Notes under the pieces: model-generated
Databases searched by the model: none
What the model was told of the DNA's origin: nothing
Seen by the model: only the letters and a program-made list of their open reading frames with translations
Assembly: GCA_030430385.1 (NCBI GenBank)
Contig: JAUIFO010000006.1
Span: forward strand, 164,433 to 228,432
DNA: 64,000 nt
Reading direction: 5' to 3'
From: Bacteroidia bacterium
GTDB taxonomy: Bacteria; Bacteroidota; Bacteroidia; Flavobacteriales; Flavobacteriaceae
Made by a program: the position numbers and the translations under genes
Shown here: piece by piece, positions 9,332 to 16,177 of the stretch
How positions within the stretch are numbered: position 1 is the stretch's first letter
Layout: every line of letters begins with the position of its first letter

Positions 9332-10201
9332 ATGAGAAATCTGCTTTGCATAAGTTTAATTCTATTTTTTATAGGTGCTGGCGCGTATCAATTTAGACCT
9401 GTTCAACGCATTTCAAATACTGTATTAGCAAGTGTTGAAACGCCAAGTTTAGTTAATAAGCAAAGCGCTACAATTTTTGAACGCGTAGACCTGCCAAATG
9501 GTTTTAAACGTGTCGATTATCCAGAAGGTAGTTTTCAAGATTACCTTAGACATTATCAACTCAAAGCCTTTGGTAGCAAGATTATTAACTACGACAATTC
9601 ACATTACTTTTGGCAACGTGGTCATATTGGAATTCTCGAAATACCAGTCCCTAAAAACGGATTGCAACAATGTGCTGATGCATTGATAAGAATTCGAAGT
9701 GAATATTTATGGGATCACAACAGAAAAGACGAGATTGGGTTCAACTTTACGTCAGGCCATTATTGTTCATGGAAGCAGTATTCTGAAGGGTATCGTCCTA
9801 AAATTAATGGAAGCAAAGTTACATTTTATAAAACAGCGAAAGCTGATACTTCAAAAGCAAACTTTTACAAGTATCTAAATCTTATTTATACCTATTCAGG
9901 AACCTTATCGCTTTTTAATGAATTGCCTTCAGTAGCTAACGCTAAAGATCTACAAATTGGTGATATGCTAATTAAAGGTGGGACTCCTGGTCACATAGTT
10001 ATGATTTGTGATGAAGCTATTAACGATAAAGGTGAAAAACTATTTTTACTTTTTCAAGGCAACACACCTGCTCAAAGTGTGCATTTGGTTAAAAATCTTC
10101 AAGATGCTAGCATATCACCTTGGTATCAACTCGAAAAAGATACAGAAATCTCTGTTTCTAATTACACCTTTGATCGTGCAAAATTTGTGAGATTTAAATA
10201 A
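9332..10201 (+). CDS. DUF4846 family exported protein
   Basis: 289 residues with an N-terminal hydrophobic signal or anchor (MRNLLCISLILFFIGAGAYQF). The body matches my memory of DUF4846: a conserved region QCADALIRIRSEYLW, an FNFTSGHYCSWKQYSEGYRP block, and a C-terminal GDMLIKGGTPGHIVMICDEA block. The last resembles papain-like/NlpC-type folds, with a Cys early and His late (GHIVMI). That would suggest a hydrolase, but this is inference and no function is established. It sits between two terminators, so it is probably monocistronic. Confidence 0.75.
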   Translation: MRNLLCISLILFFIGAGAYQFRPVQRISNTVLASVETPSLVNKQSATIFERVDLPNGFKRVDYPEGSFQDYLRHYQLKAFGSKIINYDNSHYFWQRGHIGILEIPVPKNGLQQCADALIRIRSEYLWDHNRKDEIGFNFTSGHYCSWKQYSEGYRPKINGSKVTFYKTAKADTSKANFYKYLNLIYTYSGTLSLFNELPSVANAKDLQIGDMLIKGGTPGHIVMICDEAINDKGEKLFLLFQGNTPAQSVHLVKNLQDASISPWYQLEKDTEISVSNYTFDRAKFVRFK

Positions 10202-10209
10202 GTATTGTC

Positions 10210-10236
10210 ATTCCTGCGAATGCAGGAATCTTTTTT
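10210..10236 (+). terminator. Terminator after the DUF4846 gene; resembles a dispersed hairpin repeat
   Basis: ATTCCTGC/GCAGGAAT is an 8-bp perfect stem with loop GAAT and then CTTTTTT. The hairpin core resembles a short CATTCCTGC...GCAGGAAT element I remember as dispersed in many bacterial genomes. Only one copy is in this window. Confidence 0.8.
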
Positions 10237-10254
10237 ATTGATCGTACTATATTG

Positions 10255-10262
10255 TATTTTTG
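10255..10262 (+). promoter_or_regulatory. -7 promoter box for the small protein-apbE pair
   Basis: TATTTTTG matches TAnnTTTG and lies just after the terminator, 35 nt before the ATG at 10298. It separates this pair from the upstream gene and argues against starts further 5'. Confidence 0.55.
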
Positions 10263-10297
10263 CACAAATAAAGCTTAACCGCTTTGGCGTAAATAAA

Positions 10298-10675
10298 ATG
10301 AGTAAACCACTTTCAAAACAAGAACTTCATAATTTGGCGATGAATCACGTTGGCAAAGATCTAGAGCAACGCGGATTTGAATTTGTAGCCATTAATAGTC
10401 AGTTAAAAAAGCATCCACAATTTGTTTGTATCGATAAGAACAGTCAGTACTTTTTTGTGATCGTAAGAGCTGTAATGTTGCCAGAAAATCCTAATAATTA
10501 TGATATTGTCTGGATGGAAACTTTTAAGAAACATGCGATGAGTAAAGATGCTAAGGTACTCTATGCTGGTGTTGGTTTAGGGAATCCTAATGGTGAAGAT
10601 CTGCCTGTGTATCTTAATGAAGATTATTTGATAGAATACAACGGAATTCAGGTGGTTGAAACACATCTTAATTAA
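10298..10675 (+). CDS. Small conserved protein linked to nqr and apbE
   Basis: 125 residues from ATG at 10298 (MSKPLSKQELHNLAMNHVGK). Starts further upstream in this frame lie inside the terminator or promoter. There is no signal peptide or membrane segment, so it is cytosolic. I recall near-identical proteins in flavobacterial genomes in this same position, some labelled NqrF subunit. It has no ferredoxin cysteines and no FAD motif, so that label would be wrong. Notable segments are KHPQFVCIDK, IVWMETFKKHA and AKVLYAGVGLGN. It sits 10 nt before apbE, which suggests a role near Nqr flavinylation or assembly; this is inference only. Confidence 0.8.
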   Translation: MSKPLSKQELHNLAMNHVGKDLEQRGFEFVAINSQLKKHPQFVCIDKNSQYFFVIVRAVMLPENPNNYDIVWMETFKKHAMSKDAKVLYAGVGLGNPNGEDLPVYLNEDYLIEYNGIQVVETHLN

Positions 10676-10685
10676 AGCTTAGACT

Positions 10686-11768
10686 ATGAAAAATTGGTAT
10701 TCAGAACGACGTATTCAACAAAACTTCAATATAGTTCAGAGCAAAATCAATCGCAATCATAGTATTAAGACTTTACTCTTTTTATTTGTATTCATTGCAA
10801 TCTGTTCATGTAAACAAGATAGAAAAGAAAGCAATTTTAAACTTGATCAGGTTCGAAATATAAAAATCTCTGGTCCTGTTTTCGGCACCTCTTTTTCTGT
10901 TATCTATAATGGTAATGTGCATTATGCCAAACAATTTGATAGCCTATTCGCAGTAGTTAATCAATCGATGTCTACGTACATACCAGATTCAGATATTTCA
11001 AGGTTGAACAATAATGAAGAAGTCACTTTAGACGAACATTTTATTAATGTATTTGAAGCATCAAAAGAAATATACCACGAAACTGAAGGTGTCTTTGATC
11101 CAACTATTGGAGATGTTGTTAACGCATGGAGTTTTGGAGCAGATAAGCATGAATTCATAACCGATAGCACTACCATAGACAGTTTAATGCGTTTTGTAGG
11201 ATTGGATAAGGTCAAGTTAATTAATGGAAAGATTTCCAAACCAAAAGGAACTTATATCGAATTTAATGCGATTGCAAAAGGCTATGGTGTTGATGTTTTA
11301 GGTCGATTTTTAGAAGGTAAAGGCATTCTCAATTATCTAGTTGAAATTGGCGGTGAAATTCGAGCTAGAGGCATCAACAAAGAAAAAGAAACAGCTTGGA
11401 AAGTTGGTTTAGATGAACCTCGTTTTGATGGAGAGCAATCGGTTTTTAAAGCAATTACGCTTACAGATGTGAGTATGGCAACCTCTGGCACCTATCGAAA
11501 GTTTAAAGTTGATGACAACGGTAATCGCTATGCACATATTATCAATACTAAAACAGGTTTCCCTTCAAAGACTAATATTTTAAGTGTCTCTGTAATTGCT
11601 GAAGATTGTATGACAGCTGATGCTTATGCTACTGCGTTTCAAGCTATGGGAATTGAAAAGATTAAGCAATTTCTTCAATTTCATAACGCATTGAAAGTGT
11701 TCTTGATTTTTGAAAATAATGATCAAGAACTTGAAACTCTAAACTTAAATAACTTTCCAATCAACTAG
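10686..11768 (+). CDS. apbE: FAD:protein FMN transferase (ApbE family lipoprotein)
   Basis: 360 residues. A hydrophobic segment (about residues 28-43) ends in a lipobox-like AICSC, so it is probably a lipoprotein facing the periplasm. The ApbE core shows GTSFSVIY, a PDSDISRLN segment, EGVFDPTIGDVVNAW, the IAKGYGVD helix and GGEIRARG. The metal/FAD-binding region near the C-terminus is AEDCMTADAYATAFQAMG. ApbE transfers FMN from FAD onto Thr of NqrB and NqrC, so linkage to nqr fits. The 25 residues before the hydrophobic segment are longer than a normal signal n-region, and a later start is possible. A weak inverted repeat (11775-11791) follows the stop. Confidence 0.93.
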   Translation: MKNWYSERRIQQNFNIVQSKINRNHSIKTLLFLFVFIAICSCKQDRKESNFKLDQVRNIKISGPVFGTSFSVIYNGNVHYAKQFDSLFAVVNQSMSTYIPDSDISRLNNNEEVTLDEHFINVFEASKEIYHETEGVFDPTIGDVVNAWSFGADKHEFITDSTTIDSLMRFVGLDKVKLINGKISKPKGTYIEFNAIAKGYGVDVLGRFLEGKGILNYLVEIGGEIRARGINKEKETAWKVGLDEPRFDGEQSVFKAITLTDVSMATSGTYRKFKVDDNGNRYAHIINTKTGFPSKTNILSVSVIAEDCMTADAYATAFQAMGIEKIKQFLQFHNALKVFLIFENNDQELETLNLNNFPIN

Positions 11769-11933
11769 TTTTTATAGCTTAAAGAGAGCTAGTTTTATAT
11801 CATTTTATAGAAGGTATACAACAGTTTAGCGAAAATTTTAGCAATCTCGATTTTTCTTACAAAGTTTGTGTTATTTTGTAGTTCATTTCTGATATACCTA
11901 CTATCAGGTATTTTAATTTGCTCCCAAGTAATT

Positions 11934-11941
11934 TATTTTTG
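11934..11941 (+). promoter_or_regulatory. -7 promoter box abutting the start at 11945
   Basis: TATTTTTG ends 3 nt before the ATG at 11945, so a transcript from it would be leaderless or nearly so. The match could be chance in AT-rich DNA. Confidence 0.4.
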
Positions 11942-11944
11942 AAT

Positions 11945-13228
11945 ATGGATATTCGATTATTGTTTATTGCTTTTTGCTTAAGTGTTTCTACAGCTTTTTC
12001 TCAAACTGACGTCGAAATGGGTTCCGTCTACATCAATAGAGCCGAACAAAGTTATTTAGATAATGATTTAAATGAAGCTATTTCAAACTTTGATAAAGCG
12101 ATGCGTTATATCAAAGAAGTTAAAGATAGTAAAGTGGCAAGGATAGGTACTTTAATTAGTTTTAAATTGAATGACCTAAGTAAAGCAGATGTTTTAGCAA
12201 AGCGTTATTTTGATCTGAACCCTGAAAAAGACACTGAAGAATTTAAAGAAATGTTGGAGTTGAGAGTGACGATTATGGAGGCTTTAGAAGCTAGAGCTAT
12301 TGCTGAAAAGAAAGCCTTAGAAGCTAAAATAGCTAAAGAAAAAGAAGCGCGAAGAATTGATTCATTAACCACTATTTGGAACAACAAGGCAAAAGAATTT
12401 TTAATCGCTGCAGATAGTGTTGGCGATTTCAATTCATACAATATTGCTATTTATAAAGTAGCAGACAAATTAGGACTTATATCTGAAGTTGGAGATGTTA
12501 TTTTAGAAGCCAATACCTATTCTCATGTGTTGTTTTTTGACGGCTTTTACATTTTTATGAATGATGACCTGAAACCAACACGCTTGTATTGTTTCAATGC
12601 ACAATTAAAAGAAGGTTATAATTTGCCTAATGTGAGTGAGTTTAATGCTGAAGCCTACGATTATGGTAAAGTAATGCTTCCGAGAGAAAATGGAATCTTA
12701 ATTACCTATCCGAGTAACAGTAATGATATTGCTGTGTTTGATCTTAACACAAGAAGATTTATGTATGATGAGAACAAAAAAGACTTGCTGAAGGACTTAA
12801 AAAAGAATGATATTATAGAACGTTATAATAGTGATCTTCAAATTAGATTGAATAAAGAGTGGTATGATTTAGGAACAACTATTGGAGGAGGCTTTTATCC
12901 AGTATTCAATGGTAAGTCCTTAAAAGGCTTTTTAAGTACCTCTAATGGTAGACTATTTGATACCGAATATTACCAATACTTTGGACCATTTTGTAATGGA
13001 CGATTCCAGATTGTCGAAAATGGAAATTCCCTTTGGATGGATGCCGAAGGGATTAAATTTGATACTATTGATGACAATACTGGTCAATATACAGGGCATT
13101 ATAAATTTGTCAAGGAAAACACTAACCATTATCGTATTGTAACTAAAGAGGGTGAGAAAGAAGTCTTTGTAAAAGGTGAAAAGCGCTTCCCTAAGCTTGA
13201 CGATTTTTTAGAGCAACACCCAAAGTAG
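11945..13228 (+). CDS. Secreted TPR-containing protein of unknown function
   Basis: 427 residues from ATG at 11945, which gives a clean signal peptide (MDIRLLFIAFCLSVSTAFSQ). The in-frame TTG at 11918 only adds residues before it. Residues ~30-110 resemble TPR helices (YINRAEQSYLDNDLNEAISNFDKAM). A charged, Ala/Glu/Lys-rich coiled-coil segment follows at about 115-150. The C-terminal two thirds are beta-rich and aromatic, with repeated F/Y-N-G/D turns, perhaps propeller-like. I do not recognise the family. It directly abuts a methyltransferase remnant on the opposite strand. Confidence 0.75.
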   Translation: MDIRLLFIAFCLSVSTAFSQTDVEMGSVYINRAEQSYLDNDLNEAISNFDKAMRYIKEVKDSKVARIGTLISFKLNDLSKADVLAKRYFDLNPEKDTEEFKEMLELRVTIMEALEARAIAEKKALEAKIAKEKEARRIDSLTTIWNNKAKEFLIAADSVGDFNSYNIAIYKVADKLGLISEVGDVILEANTYSHVLFFDGFYIFMNDDLKPTRLYCFNAQLKEGYNLPNVSEFNAEAYDYGKVMLPRENGILITYPSNSNDIAVFDLNTRRFMYDENKKDLLKDLKKNDIIERYNSDLQIRLNKEWYDLGTTIGGGFYPVFNGKSLKGFLSTSNGRLFDTEYYQYFGPFCNGRFQIVENGNSLWMDAEGIKFDTIDDNTGQYTGHYKFVKENTNHYRIVTKEGEKEVFVKGEKRFPKLDDFLEQHPK

Positions 13229-13351
13229 TTATTTGTAAACCTCAGGAATTAGTTCTCCTTTTACAAAACAATAATGTTCAATTTCTTCTTCTGAAAGTTA
13301 AGCAGTTTAATTAACGTTTTCAACCTTAAATCCTATTAAAAAGCATTGTTC
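13229..13351 (-). pseudogene. Decayed 3' fragment of a methyltransferase gene
   Basis: On the minus strand this encodes the C-terminus LSEEEIEHYCFVKGELIP plus stop. It aligns position by position with the end of the intact methyltransferase at 19147-19914 (LSEEEIERYCLAKGELIP). Further upstream in the same frame (GFKVENVN*TA*) two sense codons of the intact gene, TAT and AAA, have become TAA. The similarity then jumps to a 16-bp match around 13336-13351 that corresponds to positions near 19608-19623 in the intact gene, indicating an internal deletion of roughly 340 bp. It is a dead paralogue or transferred fragment. Confidence 0.85.
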
Positions 13352-13456
13352 GTTTTTGGTGTGTTTTTTTGTTCCAGAAATCCAAAAAGGCTTTTTAGAA
13401 ATATTTCATTTCTGTTTAAATAGAAATTAGCATCTTGCATATATTAGAACCCAATC

Positions 13457-15328
13457 ATGCAAAAAAACCTCTTCATCCTTTTAAGCCTATCAATTTCTTC
13501 GATTATTTATGCTCAGGAAAAAAATCAGCAATTAGATAGTTTATTACTTAATCTTGAAACCACTCAGCAAAAAGACACTTTAAGGATTAATAACCTTATG
13601 GCACTTTCTAATTACCATTTTTTAAAAGATATTGAAAAGTCTGTGCCTTATGCTACAGAAGCAATTGGTATTGCTCAATTTTTAAATGATTCTTTAAAAA
13701 CTAGTGTTTTAAAGACAGAATTAGCAAGGATATATGTTACAAGAGGTTTGTTTAAAGAGGCACTAGTACAATGTTTGGATGCTGTTACTATTCTTGATAG
13801 CATCAAAGCTAATCCAGAACAAAAAATTCAAGCTCAAAATATACTTTCTACAGTATACAGAGGCTATGGTAACAACGAAAAGTCTTTAGAAACAGCCTTA
13901 AAGGTAGTTGAATTATCTAAGCAGCTTCCCGTAGATGATAAAACAGTACGATATTATTACAATTTAGGGCAAACGTATACCCAACTGAAAGATTTTAAAA
14001 ATGCCGAAAAGAGTACGCTGAAAGCTTTAGAAATTGCTAAACAAATAAAAAACAAACATTTGGAAATGATTATGACATCTGTTTTAGGTGACTACTACAA
14101 AAATACAGGTGATTATGATAAAGCTATAACAATTTCAAAATCATCAATACCATATTACAAGAGTAAAAAACAAGATAGAAATTTAGCATCTTCATATAGA
14201 ATTTTAGGAGAATCAGAATCACTAAAAGGAAATTATAAAGCCGCTATACCTTATTATGAAAAAGCTTTAGAGATTTATGATCGAACAGGTAATTTACATT
14301 ATGCGAAAATCACAAATCAAAATTTATACATAGCATACAGTATTATAAAAAATAAAGAGAAGGCTAGTTTAGCCAATCAGCGTTATAATGTTTTAAAAGA
14401 TTCTTTAGATTCAAAAGAGCGAAAAGAGTTGTTAGCAGATATGCAAACCAAATACGAAACCGATAAGATTAAATCTGAAAAAGATATAGCAGAAAAACAA
14501 CTTCAAATCTCCAATTTAGAAATTAGTAAAAACCGAAATTTATTTATTGGATCATCAATTATAGCTGCTCTAATTTTACTATCATCGTTAATTTATTACA
14601 GCCGATTTAAGGCTAAAAAACAAGCCGAAATAATCACATTAGAATTAAAAGAAACTCAAAAAAGACTCGCTGTAGAAAAGCAATATAAGGACAGTGAACT
14701 TAAAGCGTTGAAAGCGCAAATGAATCCGCATTTTATATTTAATGCCTTAAATTCTATTCAAGATTATATTGTATTAAATCAAAAGCATCTAGCAAGTGAT
14801 TATTTAGGTAAGTTTGCCGATTTAATAAGAAATTATCTTCATTTTAGCGATACTGGATTCATTTCGATTCCTGAAGAAATTCAGAACCTAAACCTGTATT
14901 TAGAGTTAGAAAAACTTCGGTTTGAAGATGCCTTAGAATATAATTTTAATATTGAGAGTACAGCAAATTCCGAAACCATAAAAATACCAACAATGCTCAT
15001 TCAGCCGTATGTAGAAAATGCCTTAAAACATGGACTATTACATAAAAAGGATAACCGAAAATTAAGCATTACCATTTCAAAACCTTCAGAAAAAATAATA
15101 CAATGTATTATTGAAGATAATGGGATTGGCAGAGAAAAATCGAAAGCCATAAATCAAAAACGCCAACAGCAGCATAAATCGTTTGCATTAAAAGCAACTA
15201 CAGAACGTTTAGATTTACTTAACTATGGCAAAGAGCGAAAAATTGGCGTAGAGATTTTAGACTTAAAACATAATGATGAAGCTACAGGAACCAAAGTGAT
15301 TTTAAACATACCAATAGTAAATACATAA
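13457..15328 (+). CDS. TPR sensor histidine kinase (LytS/YehU His_kinase family)
   Basis: 623 residues. A signal peptide (to about residue 19) leads into a TPR array at about 45-320 (for example YYNLGQTYTQLKDFKNAEKS). A coiled coil and a membrane helix (residues 361-383) follow, then a cytoplasmic His_kinase domain with QMNPHFIFNALNSIQDYI; His425 is the likely phosphorylation site. The C-terminal ATPase has the N-box YVENALKHGL and G-box EDNGIGREKS. TPRs are therefore outside the inner membrane. The partner regulator begins 2 nt after the stop. The terminator at 16113-16147 closes the pair. Confidence 0.92.
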   Translation: MQKNLFILLSLSISSIIYAQEKNQQLDSLLLNLETTQQKDTLRINNLMALSNYHFLKDIEKSVPYATEAIGIAQFLNDSLKTSVLKTELARIYVTRGLFKEALVQCLDAVTILDSIKANPEQKIQAQNILSTVYRGYGNNEKSLETALKVVELSKQLPVDDKTVRYYYNLGQTYTQLKDFKNAEKSTLKALEIAKQIKNKHLEMIMTSVLGDYYKNTGDYDKAITISKSSIPYYKSKKQDRNLASSYRILGESESLKGNYKAAIPYYEKALEIYDRTGNLHYAKITNQNLYIAYSIIKNKEKASLANQRYNVLKDSLDSKERKELLADMQTKYETDKIKSEKDIAEKQLQISNLEISKNRNLFIGSSIIAALILLSSLIYYSRFKAKKQAEIITLELKETQKRLAVEKQYKDSELKALKAQMNPHFIFNALNSIQDYIVLNQKHLASDYLGKFADLIRNYLHFSDTGFISIPEEIQNLNLYLELEKLRFEDALEYNFNIESTANSETIKIPTMLIQPYVENALKHGLLHKKDNRKLSITISKPSEKIIQCIIEDNGIGREKSKAINQKRQQQHKSFALKATTERLDLLNYGKERKIGVEILDLKHNDEATGTKVILNIPIVNT

Positions 15329-15330
15329 AT

Positions 15331-16080
15331 ATGAAGGCTTTAATTATAGACGACGAAAAAAAAGCAAGACAAGTCCTCCAAATATTGGTAGAAGAAAATT
15401 GTCCAAAAATAACCACAATTTTACAGGCCGATAATTTAATGTCTGGCGTAGAATTAATACAACAAGAAGCACCAAATATTGTGTTTTTAGATATTGAAAT
15501 GCCAGAGCATTCGGGTTTAGAAATTTTAAATTTTATAGAAAAAGAAGTTCATAATTTCGAGATTATTTTTACAACGGCTTACAGTGAATATGCCATACAA
15601 GCTTTTCAATTATCTGCAATAGATTATTTATTAAAACCAGTAAGACCAAGTCAGGTAAAAGATGCAGTAGATAAAGCGGTTAAATTTTTAGGGAGATCAC
15701 AAATCAATAAGCGCTTAACAGAATTAAAGAGTAGTTTAGAAGATGCTAATTTTAAAAAGATAGGTTTGCCTAACAGCAACGGAATAAAATTCGTAAACTT
15801 TACAGATATCTTGATGCTTGAAGCAGATGGCATGTATACCAATGTTACGACACTGTCAGAGGGCGATATTTTAGTAAGTAAACCTTTAAAGTTCTTTGTA
15901 GACTTGCTTCAAAATATTAAAATGTTTTATCGTCCGCATCGTTCATTTTTAATCAATCTAGCATTTATTAAAGAGTATATTAAAAAAGATGGCGGTTATA
16001 TTGTAATGGAAAATGATAAAACAGTCTCAATTTCCAACGAAAAAAAGGAAGAGTTTTTAACCTTAGTACAAAGTATTTAG
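15331..16080 (+). CDS. LytTR-family response regulator
   Basis: 249 residues. The receiver domain (residues 1-120) has the acidic pair at DDEKKAR, phospho-acceptor Asp54 in FLDIEMPEHSG, TTAYSEY and the conserved Lys in LLKPV. The C-terminal LytTR DNA-binding domain (about 145-249) has the typical YRPHRSFLINL and GGYIVMENDKTVSIS elements. It is co-transcribed with the TPR kinase upstream. Its target genes are not evident; the adjacent secreted beta-helix protein is a candidate only by position. Confidence 0.93.
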   Translation: MKALIIDDEKKARQVLQILVEENCPKITTILQADNLMSGVELIQQEAPNIVFLDIEMPEHSGLEILNFIEKEVHNFEIIFTTAYSEYAIQAFQLSAIDYLLKPVRPSQVKDAVDKAVKFLGRSQINKRLTELKSSLEDANFKKIGLPNSNGIKFVNFTDILMLEADGMYTNVTTLSEGDILVSKPLKFFVDLLQNIKMFYRPHRSFLINLAFIKEYIKKDGGYIVMENDKTVSISNEKKEEFLTLVQSI

Positions 16081-16112
16081 CTTTAAAAGTCGAAAAGCCC
16101 ATTTCAGAAAGT

Positions 16113-16147
16113 TGCCTTTAAATACATTTACATTTAAAGGCATTTTT
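16113..16147 (+). terminator. Terminator after the two-component pair
   Basis: The 11-bp arms TGCCTTTAAAT and ATTTAAAGGCA are perfect complements around an 8-nt loop and are followed by TTTTT. It isolates the next gene and rules out its in-frame start at 16112. Confidence 0.85.
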
Positions 16148-16177
16148 GTTTTCATATTAACAATAAACCAAATTAAA

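Noticed and set aside
9498..10190. Short plus-strand frames inside the DUF4846 gene
   Set aside because: They lack family features and are shadows of the 289-residue gene.
11764..11797. Terminator after apbE
   Set aside because: TAGCT/AGCTA is only a 5-bp stem with a weak T tract; not listed as a feature.
12945..13142. 65-residue frame inside the TPR protein
   Set aside because: It overlaps the long gene in another frame and has no recognisable features.
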